Source of the DNA: Saccharopolyspora flava
GTDB lineage: Bacteria; Actinomycetota; Actinomycetes; Mycobacteriales; Pseudonocardiaceae
Direction: 5' to 3'
Assembly (NCBI RefSeq): GCF_900116135.1
Contig: NZ_FOZX01000009.1
Span: 62,001-126,000, forward strand
Length of the DNA: 64,000 nt
The position numbers and the translations under genes were made by a program. The notes beneath the pieces are model-generated. The model did not search any database. It worked only from the letters and a program-made list of their open reading frames with translations, and was not told the DNA's origin. Of this stretch, positions 1 through 8,393 are shown piece after piece; positions within the stretch are counted from its first letter, which is position 1, and each line of letters starts with the position of its first letter.

Positions 1-43
1 CGATGATGATTCCGGCGATCTGGCCGGTGGAACCGGTGAGCAT
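1..43 (-). CDS. 5' end of an unidentified gene (partial)
   Basis: A minus-strand reading frame starts with ATG at 43 and runs off the left edge after about 14 codons (MLTGSTGQIAGIII). A GGAGG ribosome-binding site sits 7 bases before the ATG, and the gene follows the oxidase at 75-1202 by only 31 bases, so it is probably the next gene of the same operon. The few residues could be a nucleotide-binding loop or the beginning of a membrane segment. No function can be assigned. Confidence 0.45.
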   Translation of the reverse strand, partial: MLTGSTGQIAGIII

Positions 44-74
44 GGGGCCTCCAGCGGGCTCACGACGAGGGGGT

Positions 75-1202
75 TCACAGCGGGAAACGGGTGGGGGAGA
101 GCGCGGCGACGTCGTGCGCGGTCCCGCCGTCGAGCGCGAGGTCGGCGCCGATCTCGCCGAAGGCGGGGGCGAGCTTGAAGCCGTGACCGGAGAAGCCGGT
201 CATCACGGTGGCCCGGCGGTGGCCGGGCAGCGGGCCGAGCAGCGCGTGCTCGTCGGGGGTGAAGCCCTCGGCGAAGGTGCCGACCCGGATCGGGTGCGGC
301 GTCACGCCGGGCAGCAGCCGCGCGGCGGCGGCCGAGGCCGCCCGGGCGTGCTCGGGCGCGGAGCTGCGCGGGAGCGCGTCGGGCCCGTTCAGATCGGGCC
401 AGCCGAGGTGGTGCGGCACGATCTTGATCGCGGCGCCGTCGAGCGCGGGGAAGCAGGAGAACCCGGCCTCGGGGTGCCTGCGGATGGCGATCGGCAGCGC
501 ATCCGGGGTGTGCGCGGCGACGTCGCGCGCGGCGAACCAGTAGGCCGTGATCAACCGGGCCTCCACCGGCAGCGAGCGCAGCGGAGCGAGCTGACGCGCC
601 CACGGGCCGGGCGCGAAGATCACGTGATCGACGTCGAAAGCGGTGCCGTTGCTGGTGATCCGCCACCCGTCCGCGGTTTCCACGGCGTCGGTGACCGGGT
701 GGTAGGGCAGCACGCGGGCGCCTGCCTCCTCGGCCGAGCGCAGCGCCGCCTGCACCGAGGGCTCGGGGCGGAGCACGCCCGCGGCCGGGTCGAGCACCAT
801 GATCTCGCCGTCGTCGATCCGGTGCTGCGGGAACCGCTTCCGGGCCTGCGCGGTGTCGAGGACCTCGTGGTCGAGCCCGGCCTCCTCGGCGCAGCGGCGC
901 ACGGCCGCGACGTCGGGGTTGTCCGGCGCGCCGATCGTCAGCCCGCCGCACAGCGTGAGCAGGTCCGCCCCGGCGTCGCGTTCCAGGTCGCGCCACAGCG
1001 CTTCGGCGCGCTGCAGCAGCGGCACGTAGGCCGCGCCTTCCTTGTAGGCGGTGCGGAAGATCCGGGATTCACCGGCCGAGGCGCCCCGGTCGTGCCCGGG
1101 GCCGTAGGCGTCGAAGGCCAGCACCTCGGCGCCGCGCAGCGCGAGCCGCCACGTCGTCATGGCACCGATGACACCGGTTCCGATCACCGCGACGCGAGTC
1201 AT
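75..1202 (-). CDS. Sarcosine oxidase / N-methyltryptophan oxidase-like FAD enzyme
   Basis: The 375-residue protein has the length and layout of monomeric sarcosine oxidase (MSOX/SolA; DAO superfamily), which oxidises secondary amino acids with release of H2O2. The N-terminal dinucleotide-binding loop is GTGVIG (residues 8-13), followed by the ESRIFRTAY segment typical of the family, and a C-terminal TGFSGHGFKLAP flavin-binding stretch is present. The family's C-x-Y-x-x-TPD motif, whose Cys binds FAD covalently, reads here as TFAEGFTPDEH, without a cysteine, so the flavin may be non-covalent and the substrate different. GGAGCG precedes the ATG at 1202. The gene follows the GntR regulator (1279-1998) on the same strand, which probably controls it. 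Confidence 0.85.
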   Translation of the reverse strand: MTRVAVIGTGVIGAMTTWRLALRGAEVLAFDAYGPGHDRGASAGESRIFRTAYKEGAAYVPLLQRAEALWRDLERDAGADLLTLCGGLTIGAPDNPDVAAVRRCAEEAGLDHEVLDTAQARKRFPQHRIDDGEIMVLDPAAGVLRPEPSVQAALRSAEEAGARVLPYHPVTDAVETADGWRITSNGTAFDVDHVIFAPGPWARQLAPLRSLPVEARLITAYWFAARDVAAHTPDALPIAIRRHPEAGFSCFPALDGAAIKIVPHHLGWPDLNGPDALPRSSAPEHARAASAAAARLLPGVTPHPIRVGTFAEGFTPDEHALLGPLPGHRRATVMTGFSGHGFKLAPAFGEIGADLALDGGTAHDVAALSPTRFPL

Positions 1203-1278
1203 GAAACGCTCCTCCAGGGGTTTTCCGGGCAGGCTGAACTGGCGGTTCCTCGGCGGAACCGGTTGCGGGGGAGGGAAG

Positions 1279-1998
1279 TCAGTCCTGCGTGGACAGGACG
1301 CTGTGCTCGATGAAGAACTCGACGAGGTCGGGTCGGATGATGTGCCACATGGCTTCGGCGAGGGAGCCGTCGGTGAGCCAGGTGAGGCGGCGCAGCCGGA
1401 TCACGGCCTGCCCGGCGGGGAGTCGCAGCCGGGACGCGGTGTCGTCGTCGAGCACCACCGGGTCGATGTAGACGCGGGACTTGGCCGCGGGAATTCCGTT
1501 GCGGGAGAAGTAGTCGTGCACGGTCAGGTGGTCCAGGTCCTCGTCGAGCAGTCGTGGTGCCAGCGAGAACGGGACCGCGGAGAGTTCGACGGCGATGGGG
1601 TTGTCGTCGACGTCGAACTTGAGCCGGCGCAGCTGCGTCACCGGCGCGTCGTCGTCCACCCCGGGCATCTCGACGTCGGCGTCGCGCGCCGGGATGACCG
1701 CAGCGGAGTCCACCGCGTGCCGCCCGGGGATCTCCGGGCCCTGCAGCACGGGGTTGACCATGCGCAGCAGGTTCTCCTGCCGCGCGCCCTCGGCGACGAA
1801 CGTTCCGCGCCGCCGGTGCCGTTCCACCAGCCCGGCCTGGGCCAGCTCGGACAGCACTCGCTGCGCGGTGGCGCGGCTGACCGAGTACTGCTCGCGCAGC
1901 TCCGCCTCGGTGGGCAGCTTGCTGCCGGGCAGCAGCGCACCCGAGCGGATCCGCTGCTCCAGTTCGGTGCGGATGCGCAGGTACGCCGGGGTCGTCAT
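1279..1998 (-). CDS. GntR-family transcriptional regulator (HutC/UTRA type)
   Basis: A 239-residue DNA-binding repressor. Residues 1-70 form the GntR winged helix (LPTEAELREQYSVSRATAQRVLSEL core, RHRRRGTFVA wing). Residues about 85-235 are a UTRA ligand domain, ending in a WHIIRPDLVEFFIE-type segment. The gene is first in a minus-strand unit with the amine oxidase and is divergent from the CoA transferase at 2133. A perfect palindrome ATTGACCGGTCAAT lies just upstream of its start, as expected for autoregulation plus control of the divergent gene. The ligand is unknown; the neighbours suggest an N-methyl amino acid, betaine or acyl-CoA-linked compound. Confidence 0.9.
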   Translation of the reverse strand: MTTPAYLRIRTELEQRIRSGALLPGSKLPTEAELREQYSVSRATAQRVLSELAQAGLVERHRRRGTFVAEGARQENLLRMVNPVLQGPEIPGRHAVDSAAVIPARDADVEMPGVDDDAPVTQLRRLKFDVDDNPIAVELSAVPFSLAPRLLDEDLDHLTVHDYFSRNGIPAAKSRVYIDPVVLDDDTASRLRLPAGQAVIRLRRLTWLTDGSLAEAMWHIIRPDLVEFFIEHSVLSTQD

Positions 1999-2021
1999 GG
2001 ACGGAATCTAGCTCCGGCTCA

Positions 2022-2055
2022 ATTGACCGGTCAATAGAGAATTCGAACGGTCAAA
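2022..2055. promoter_or_regulatory. Putative GntR operator in divergent promoter region
   Basis: A perfect 14-bp palindrome, ATTGACCGGTCAAT, lies at 2022-2035, followed by a further GGTCAA half-site at 2049-2054. It sits 24 bp upstream of the GntR start and about 100 bp upstream of the CoA-transferase start. Position and symmetry fit a GntR-type operator. The downstream half (ATTCGAACGGTCAAAAG) also resembles part of the 24-bp repeat found at 30747-30842, so a decayed repeat copy is an alternative. Confidence 0.5.
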
Positions 2056-2132
2056 AGACGTAACGCCGCGTTGACACGCGCTGACCGAGCGGCGACGCTG
2101 CGGCGGAGGCCGGGCGAGAACGGGGTGGGCGG

Positions 2133-3275
2133 ATGCTGCCGTTGGAAGGCGTGACCGTGGTGTCGCTGGAGCAGGCCGTCGCGGCCCCGTTCGCGACCCG
2201 GCAGCTCGCCGATCTCGGCGCCAGGGTGATCAAGGTGGAGCGGCCGTCGGGTGACTTCGCGCGCGGCTACGACACCGCCGTCAACGGGTTGTCCAGCCAC
2301 TTCGTGTGGATCAACCGCAGCAAGGAGAGCATCGCGCTCGACCTCAAGGACCCCGGCGACCAGCGGGTGATGGACAAGCTGCTGGCCAAGGCCGACGTGT
2401 TCGTGCAGAACCTCGCCCCGGGCGCCGCCGCCCGGCTGGGTCTGGGCGCCGAGCGGCTGCGGGAGCGCGACCCGCGGCTGATCGTCTGCGACCTGTCCGG
2501 CTACGGCAGCTCGGGTCCGTACGAGAAGAAGAAGGCCTACGACCTGCTGGTGCAGTGCGAGACAGGGTTGGTGTCGATCACCGGTGGCGAGGAGCCCGCC
2601 AAGACCGGCATCTCCACCGCCGACATCGCCGGCGGCATGTACGCCTTCAGTGGTGTGCTCAGCGCGCTCTACGAGCGCGAACGCACCGGGCTGGGCAGCG
2701 CTTTCGAGGTGTCGCTGTTCGACGCGCTCGCCGAGTGGATGGGTTTCCCGTACTACTACGCCACCTACGGCGGCCGGGCCCCGCGCCGCTCGGGCGCCCG
2801 GCACGCCGCCATCGCCCCGTACGGCCCGTTCGCGGCGGGCGACGGGACGCAGGTGTTCCTGGGCGTGCAGAACGAGCGGGAGTGGGTGCGCTTCTGCGAG
2901 GACGTCCTGCAACGCCCGGAGCTGGCGGCGGACCCGCGCTTCGACGCCAACCCCAAGCGCGTCGACAACGGCGCCGAGCTGCAGGAAGCCATCGAGTCGG
3001 TGTTCGCCTCGATGACCGGCGAGGAGATCGAGACGCGCCTGGAGGAGGTGGGCATCGCCAACGCCCGGATGCGCAGCATGGCCGAGTTCGCCGACCACCC
3101 GCAGCTGGCCGCGCGCGACCGCTGGCGCGAGGTCGACTCCCCGGCGGGCCCGCTGCGCGCCCTGCTCCCGCCGATCACGGTCGCGGGCCGAGAACCCCGC
3201 ATGGACCCGATCCCGGGAATCGGCAGTCACACCAACAAGATCCTCGAAGAACTCGACGAACCCCCGCGCGACTAG
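2133..3275 (+). CDS. CaiB/BaiF family III CoA-transferase
   Basis: The 380-residue protein is a class III CoA transferase, moving CoA between organic acids through an aspartyl-CoA thioester. The N-terminus LPLEGVTVVSLEQAVAAPF and the ADLGARVIKVERPSGD block are family hallmarks. The nucleophilic aspartate is expected at D137 in KKAYDLLVQ. LGSAFEVSLFDALAEWM forms the interlocked-dimer region. The gene starts with ATG at 2133 and overlaps the convergent SDR gene by 4 bases. It is divergent from the GntR regulator and shares its palindrome-bearing promoter region. Donor and acceptor acids cannot be read from sequence. Confidence 0.9.
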   Translation: MLPLEGVTVVSLEQAVAAPFATRQLADLGARVIKVERPSGDFARGYDTAVNGLSSHFVWINRSKESIALDLKDPGDQRVMDKLLAKADVFVQNLAPGAAARLGLGAERLRERDPRLIVCDLSGYGSSGPYEKKKAYDLLVQCETGLVSITGGEEPAKTGISTADIAGGMYAFSGVLSALYERERTGLGSAFEVSLFDALAEWMGFPYYYATYGGRAPRRSGARHAAIAPYGPFAAGDGTQVFLGVQNEREWVRFCEDVLQRPELAADPRFDANPKRVDNGAELQEAIESVFASMTGEEIETRLEEVGIANARMRSMAEFADHPQLAARDRWREVDSPAGPLRALLPPITVAGREPRMDPIPGIGSHTNKILEELDEPPRD

Positions 3276-4012
3276 CCCTGCGTCGTGGGGCGGATGGTCA
3301 GGTCGCCGATCTCGACGTCGTCGGGTTGCTCGATGGCGAAGGCGATGGCGCGCGCCACGGCCTCCGGGGCGATGCCGAGTTCGGACATGGTCCGCTGGAC
3401 CTGCGCGCGCTGCTCGGGGTCGGTGACGTGGTCGACGAGTTCGGTGCGCACGAAACCGGGCGAGATCGACGTCGTGCGCAGGACGCCGTCGGTGGATTCC
3501 TGGCGCAGCGCCTCCAATGCCGTGCGCACGGCGTTCTTGGTGCCCGCGTACACGGCTTGACCCGGCACGATCTTCAGTCCCGAGGTCGACACGGTGGTGA
3601 CGAGGTGGCCTCGGCCCTGCTCCCGGAACACCGGCAGCGCGGCGGCGATGCCGTGCAGGACGCCGCGCAGGTTGACGTCGATCATGGCGTCCCAGTCGTC
3701 GACGTCGAGATCGCCGACGGGGGCGATGCGCGCGATCCCGGCGTTGGCGACCAGGACGTCGAGCCGTCCGAATCGCTCGACCGACCGCGCCACGAGCCGG
3801 TCGAGGTCATCGCGCCGCGTGACGTCGACGTCCAGGGCCTCGGCCCGGCCGCCGTCGGCGCGGATGCTCTCGGCGAGCGCGTCCAGCCGGTCGGTGCGCC
3901 GCGCGCCGAGCACGACCGCGGCGCCTCGGCGGGCGAGTTCCCGTGCCGCGGCCTCGCCGATGCCGCTGCTGGCCCCGGTGATGGCGACGATCTTGCCGTC
4001 CACTCCGCTCAT
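3272..4012 (-). CDS. Short-chain dehydrogenase/reductase (SDR)
   Basis: A classical SDR of 246 residues that oxidises or reduces a carbonyl/alcohol with NAD(P). The cofactor loop is TGASSGIG (12-19), VANAG (88-92) stabilises the sheet, and the catalytic residues are Ser in the TVSTSG segment near 142 and the YAGTK motif (Y155, K159). The basic GARR after beta-2 points to NADP(H). It is transcribed divergently from a TetR gene (4105) with a paired inverted operator between them, so it is most likely the TetR target. Substrate unknown. Confidence 0.92.
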   Translation of the reverse strand: MSGVDGKIVAITGASSGIGEAAARELARRGAAVVLGARRTDRLDALAESIRADGGRAEALDVDVTRRDDLDRLVARSVERFGRLDVLVANAGIARIAPVGDLDVDDWDAMIDVNLRGVLHGIAAALPVFREQGRGHLVTTVSTSGLKIVPGQAVYAGTKNAVRTALEALRQESTDGVLRTTSISPGFVRTELVDHVTDPEQRAQVQRTMSELGIAPEAVARAIAFAIEQPDDVEIGDLTIRPTTQG

Positions 4013-4033
4013 GGCGCTGCTCTCCCTCTAACC

Positions 4034-4077
4034 TGACAACTGTCCGTTTAACCACCACAGTACCGGACAGTTGTCCG
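4034..4077. promoter_or_regulatory. Paired TetR-type operator between SDR and TetR genes
   Basis: Two 13-14 bp sites in opposite orientation, TGACAACTGTCCG (4034-4046) and CGGACAGTTGTCCG (4064-4077), are inverted copies of one another, and each is also nearly symmetric around GGACA/TGTCC. They fill the 92-bp gap between the divergent SDR and TetR starts. This is the usual architecture for a TetR repressor acting on itself and its neighbour. Confidence 0.65.
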
Positions 4078-4104
4078 CTTGTGTGAGAAGCAGAGGTGAA
4101 TCCC

Positions 4105-4665
4105 GTGGCGGAGCGTGAACTCCGATCAGATGCGGTCGCCAACCGCGACCGGATCGTTGAGGCGGCGCGCACCGAGCTGAGCAGGGCCAACGGTGCGCCG
4201 GAGGAGTTGAAGCTGCACCGGGTCGCGAAGGCGGCCGGGGTCGGGCAGGGCACGCTCTACCGGCACTTCCCGACTCGCGAGGACCTGCTGGGCGAGGTCT
4301 ACCGCCACGAGCTCACCCACCTCGTGGACGCCGCGACCCCGCTGCTTGCCGAGCACCCGCCGCTGCAGGCGTTCACCCTCTGGCTGGAGCGCCTGGTGGA
4401 CTACACCCGGGTCAAGCGGGGAGTCATGGCGGCGATCGAGGCCTCGGCCTGGCGCGAACTGCACTCCGGCCAGCACCAACGCCCCGACCAAGCCCTCCAA
4501 GCCTTGCTGGACCGAGGTGTCCAGGCCGGCGAGATCCGAGAGGACGTCGACGCGGCCGACGTCATCCTGCTCCTCGGCGGCCTCGCCAAGATCCCCGAAG
4601 CCGAGTGGGACACCCGAGCCCAGCGGCTCATCACCACCATCATCAACGGACTCCGCCTCAGCTGA
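4105..4665 (+). CDS. TetR-family transcriptional regulator
   Basis: A 186-residue repressor. The N-terminal HTH (about residues 10-55) contains NRDRIVEAARTEL and AKAAGVGQGTLYRHFPTREDLLGEVY, a near-consensus TetR recognition helix. The C-terminal half is helical with no recognisable ligand motif, and resembles the SbtR-like TetR C-terminal domains of actinomycetes. The GTG at 4105 is chosen because AGAGGTGA lies 5 bases upstream; a GTG at 4096 would add three residues. It is divergent from the SDR gene and its 3' end overlaps the convergent synthetase gene by 8 bases. Confidence 0.9.
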   Translation: MAERELRSDAVANRDRIVEAARTELSRANGAPEELKLHRVAKAAGVGQGTLYRHFPTREDLLGEVYRHELTHLVDAATPLLAEHPPLQAFTLWLERLVDYTRVKRGVMAAIEASAWRELHSGQHQRPDQALQALLDRGVQAGEIREDVDAADVILLLGGLAKIPEAEWDTRAQRLITTIINGLRLS

Positions 4666-6760
4666 GCACCGCCAGGCAGTCGACCGCGACGGCTCCGCTC
4701 TCGTCGAGCAGGAGCGGGTTCACGTCGAGTTCCGCGAGGTCCTCGGACAAGTCGTGGGCGAGCCAGGAGAGGCGGGCGATGGCGTCGGCCGCCGCGTCGA
4801 GGTCGCGGGGCGGTTGCCCCCGGACCCCGCCGAGGACGGCCTTGCCGCGCAGCGACAGCAGGAGTCGTTTCGCTGAGGCGGGATCCAGGGGCGCGGGACC
4901 GACCCGGCTGTCGGCGAGGACCTCGACCAGGACACCGCCGAGACCGACCACGACGACCGGGCCGAACGCCGGGTCGCGCTTGATGCCGACGATCAGCTCG
5001 GTGCCGGTGGACATCCGCTGCACGAGCAGCCGCGCGTCCGGGGCGAGGTGCAGCAGGTCCTCGGCCGCGGCGCGGATCTCGCCCTCGGTGGTGAGGTTCA
5101 GGCGCACGCCGCCGACATCGGACTTGTGGCCGACGTCGCGCGAGAGCAGCTTCACCGCCACCGGGGTGCCCAGCTCGCGGGCGGCGGTGAGCGCGCTCTC
5201 CGGGTCCCCGGCGGGGAACGCGCCCGCGCACGGCACCCCGTAGGCGGCGATGAGCCTGCTGGACTCGTGCTCGTCGAGCTGCGTGCGACCGCGATCGCGG
5301 GCCTCACACAGGATCGCGCGCACCGCGCGCTCGTCGACGTCGTGCGGGCGCTGCGGGGTCGGCGGGCCCGGCCGCAGGCTGTAGTCGGCCAGCGCGCCGA
5401 GCGCCGCGGCCGCGCGACCCGGGTCGGTGAAGCACGGGATTCCCAGCTCCCGCAACCACTCCCGCGGACGACCGCTGCCGCCCGTCCACACCACGACCAG
5501 CGGCCGGTCGGTCCCCCGGTAGGCCTGCTCGATGGCGCTGATGAGCTCGTCGGCGGCGTGGTCGGCGTTGCCCAGCAGCACCGCGATCATGTCCGAACCC
5601 GGGTGGCGCACCGCGATCTCCAGGGCGCGCCGCAGCATCGCCGGGTCGCTGATCAGGTTCGCCGTCAGGTCCACCGGGTTGCGCGGGGAACCGAACGCGG
5701 GCAGCACCTCGGCCATCTCCTGCTGCCACTCCGGTTCCCACGGGTCCACGTGCAGGCCGTGGCGGGCGGCCGAGTCGGCCATCAGCACCCCGGCGCCGCC
5801 GGACAGCGACAGCGTTGTCAGGCGCCTGCCCCGGGTGCGGCGCCCGTCGGAGAAGATCATCCCGGCGTCGAGCAGCTCGTCCATTCCGTCGAGCCGCACC
5901 AGCCCGAACTGCCGGGCCACGCCGTCGAAGACCGCGTCCTCACCGGCCAGCGACGCCGTGTGCGAGGCGGCCGCGCGGGCGCCCGCCTCCGAGCGGCCCA
6001 CCTTGACCGCCAGGATCGGCTTGTCCAGCTCGTGCGCCCGGCGTGCGACGGTCATCAGCTCGCGGCCGTCGTGCACGCCCTCCAGGTAGGCCATGAGCAC
6101 CCGCACCTCGTTGAGCTCGACCAGCCCGCCCAGCACCTCGCCCACCGACAGGTCTGCTTCGTTGCCGGTGTTGAGGAAGTGCGAGATGCCGATCCCGGCG
6201 TGCTGCGCGGCGGAGAAGATGAACGTGCCGAACGCGCCGCTCTGGCTGACGAACGCCAGCGACCCCTCGCGCAACCGGAAGTCGCCGTCCATCGCCGAGG
6301 TGAAGGTGGGCATCGCCCGGTCCCTGAGGCTGAACATGCCCAGGCAGTTCGGGCCGAGCAACCGGATGCCGGTCTCGGCGACGACCTCGGTGAGCTGCCG
6401 CTGGAGCTCGGCGCCGGTCTCGTCGAGCTCGGCGAAACCGGCCGCCCCGACGATCGCCGCCGGGATGCCGCGCGCGGCGCACGCGCGGACGGTGTCGACG
6501 ACCTGATCCGCCGGGAGCATGATCATCGCCAGGTCGATCTCGCCGTCGGTGTCGGCCAGCGACGGGAACGCCGGCAGGTCCTGCACCCGCGCGCGCACCG
6601 GGTTGATCGGCAGCAGCCTGCCCGCGTAGCCGAAGCGCTTCATCAGCGCGATGGCGCGACCGGAGAGCTTGACGGGGTTGTTCGACGCGCCCAGCACCGC
6701 GATCGACCTCGGGTGCAGCATGCGGTGGATCGCCGGAATCGGTGCCGTGTTGCCGTCCAT
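4658..6760 (-). CDS. ADP-forming acetyl/acyl-CoA synthetase-like protein
   Basis: A 700-residue fused alpha-beta acyl-CoA synthetase (NDP-forming), interconverting acyl-CoA + ADP + Pi with acid + CoA + ATP. The N-terminal CoA-binding Rossmann domain (LHPRSIAVLGASNNPVK, about 13-120) is followed by succinyl-CoA-ligase-like domains with VSQSGAFGTFIFSAA and ASHTASLAGED, whose His is the likely phospho-histidine. The C-terminal ATP-grasp domain starts near residue 490 (LIAAYGVPCAGAFPAGD, VAVKLLSRDVGHKSDVGGV, ELIVGIKRDPAFGPVVVVGLGG). I place the start at ATG 6760, preceded by GGGATGGAG; an upstream frame to 6790 lacks a ribosome-binding site. Related proteins also act as acyltransferases when a GNAT domain is fused, but none is seen here. 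Confidence 0.88.
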   Translation of the reverse strand: MDGNTAPIPAIHRMLHPRSIAVLGASNNPVKLSGRAIALMKRFGYAGRLLPINPVRARVQDLPAFPSLADTDGEIDLAMIMLPADQVVDTVRACAARGIPAAIVGAAGFAELDETGAELQRQLTEVVAETGIRLLGPNCLGMFSLRDRAMPTFTSAMDGDFRLREGSLAFVSQSGAFGTFIFSAAQHAGIGISHFLNTGNEADLSVGEVLGGLVELNEVRVLMAYLEGVHDGRELMTVARRAHELDKPILAVKVGRSEAGARAAASHTASLAGEDAVFDGVARQFGLVRLDGMDELLDAGMIFSDGRRTRGRRLTTLSLSGGAGVLMADSAARHGLHVDPWEPEWQQEMAEVLPAFGSPRNPVDLTANLISDPAMLRRALEIAVRHPGSDMIAVLLGNADHAADELISAIEQAYRGTDRPLVVVWTGGSGRPREWLRELGIPCFTDPGRAAAALGALADYSLRPGPPTPQRPHDVDERAVRAILCEARDRGRTQLDEHESSRLIAAYGVPCAGAFPAGDPESALTAARELGTPVAVKLLSRDVGHKSDVGGVRLNLTTEGEIRAAAEDLLHLAPDARLLVQRMSTGTELIVGIKRDPAFGPVVVVGLGGVLVEVLADSRVGPAPLDPASAKRLLLSLRGKAVLGGVRGQPPRDLDAAADAIARLSWLAHDLSEDLAELDVNPLLLDESGAVAVDCLAVLS

Positions 6761-7014
6761 CGCACTCCATCCCACCTGGTGCCTTGGCACGCCGGTGTTT
6801 TCGATGCGTCGAGGCCCGCCGCGACGCGGGTGCCCGGGTCGAGGCTAAGCGAGCGTCGCGCTGGGGCCAAGACTCGCTTCCACGAACGTCCACTGTGGAG
6901 CATGTGGTGCAGTCCACTCGCGGAATGGCTAACCCTGACGCTCCGCGAAGCGAAGTAACGGATGAGTAAGCGTTCGCAGGGCGTTGTTGACATGGAGAAC
7001 ACGGGAGGGCATTC

Positions 7015-8334
7015 GTGGCTGCCGACCGACCGGAGAGTCGGGCATGGTGGATCTGGAGCGCGGCGGTGGTCGCCTACCTCGCCGCGGTATTTCACAGGGG
7101 CAGCCTGGGGGTTGCCGGAACGCAGGCGCTCGACCGGTTCGACGTCGGACCGGCCGCGCTCAGCGCGTTCACGGTGCTGCAGGTCGGCATCTACGCCGGC
7201 ATGCAGATTCCCACCGGCTTGCTGGTGGATCGCTTCGGCGCACGCCGGGTGATCACCGCGGCGGTGTTGTTGCTGGGGACCGGCCAGGCGCTGTTCGCGC
7301 TGGCCGACACGTACGCGATGGGGCTGGCCGCACGCGGCGTGCTGGGCCTGGGCGATGCGTTGATGTGGGTGAGCATCCTGCGGCTGGTGGCGTCGTACTT
7401 CTCGGCGCGCCGCTACGCCCTGGTGGCCACCATTTCCAGCGCGCTGGGGGCGCTGGGTGGTGTCGCGGCCACGTTCCCGCTGGCCGCGGCGCTGCGCGCG
7501 CTCGGCTGGACGCCGACGTTCCTGCTGGTCGGCGCGCTGACGCTGGCCTACGCGGCGGTGACGGTCTCGGTCGTGCGGGACACCACCCCGAAGGCGTCGG
7601 CACCCAAGAGCGGGGGAGCGGTGCTGGCGCAGGTGCGCACCGCGTGGTCGGTGCCCGGGACGCGGCTGGCGTTCTGGACGCACTTCTGCACGATGTTCGT
7701 CTCCGGTGCGCTGACCCTGCTGTGGGGCTTCCCGTACCTGGTGGACGGGCTGGGCGTGGCGGCGTCGTCGGCGAGCGTGCTGCTGAGCCTGCTGATCATC
7801 GGCCAGGTCGTGGGCGGCCCGGTGGTCGGCGCGCTGATCGGCAAGCGCCCGGAGTGCCGGATGTGGCTGGTCATGGGCTACCTGAGCATCAACCTGCTGT
7901 CGTGGGTGGCGCTGCTGGCCTGGCCGCAGGGACACCCGCCGCTGGCGGTGATCGCGGTGGCGTTCCTGATCTTCGCCCTCGGCGGTCCGGTGTCGTCGGT
8001 GGCCTTCGCCCTGGTGCGCGACTACAACGCGCTGAGCCAGGTCGGCACCGCCACCGGCGTGGCCAACGCGGGCGGGCACTCGGCCACCGCGCTGGGCGTG
8101 CTCGCGGTCGGCCTGGTGCTCGACGCGTTCGAGGCGATGCCCGGCGGTTCGGAGTACCGGGTGGCGATGCTGGCGCTGGTGGCCATGGTGCTCTTCGGCG
8201 CCTCGCGCACCTGGGTGTGGTGGCGCCGGGCTCGCGCGGCGGTCTTCGCCGCCGAGCAGCGCGGCGAGCAGGTACCGGTGCTGCTGCACCGCCACCGCTG
8301 GGACCTGGAGGTCCGCAAGCCCGTAGCGGCCTGA
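7015..8334 (+). CDS. MFS transporter
   Basis: A 439-residue membrane protein with about 12 hydrophobic segments of the major facilitator superfamily. Conserved loop 2-3 reads GLLVDRFGARRV and matches the MFS A-motif. The start is GTG 7015 with GGAGG 7 bases upstream. The nitrate/nitrite-type or drug-type MFS branch cannot be separated by eye. The gene stands alone, convergent with the altronate dehydratase gene, and the two are separated by a strong hairpin at 8347-8388. An 11-bp dyad TCCACTGTGGA lies upstream at 6889-6899. Confidence 0.85.
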   Translation: MAADRPESRAWWIWSAAVVAYLAAVFHRGSLGVAGTQALDRFDVGPAALSAFTVLQVGIYAGMQIPTGLLVDRFGARRVITAAVLLLGTGQALFALADTYAMGLAARGVLGLGDALMWVSILRLVASYFSARRYALVATISSALGALGGVAATFPLAAALRALGWTPTFLLVGALTLAYAAVTVSVVRDTTPKASAPKSGGAVLAQVRTAWSVPGTRLAFWTHFCTMFVSGALTLLWGFPYLVDGLGVAASSASVLLSLLIIGQVVGGPVVGALIGKRPECRMWLVMGYLSINLLSWVALLAWPQGHPPLAVIAVAFLIFALGGPVSSVAFALVRDYNALSQVGTATGVANAGGHSATALGVLAVGLVLDAFEAMPGGSEYRVAMLALVAMVLFGASRTWVWWRRARAAVFAAEQRGEQVPVLLHRHRWDLEVRKPVAA

Positions 8335-8346
8335 TTGAGGGGGAAT

Positions 8347-8388
8347 GAAGGGCGGTTCCGCCAACCTGGGGTGGCGGAACCGCCCTTC
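8347..8388. terminator. Bidirectional hairpin terminator
   Basis: A perfect 17-bp inverted repeat (8347-8363 with 8372-8388, beginning GAAGGGCGG) encloses an 8-base loop. It lies in the 59-bp gap between two convergent genes, 12 bases after the MFS stop and 6 bases after the dehydratase stop. No U-tract is needed in high-GC actinomycetes, and symmetry allows it to work for both strands. Confidence 0.8.
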
Positions 8389-8393
8389 GCGCG

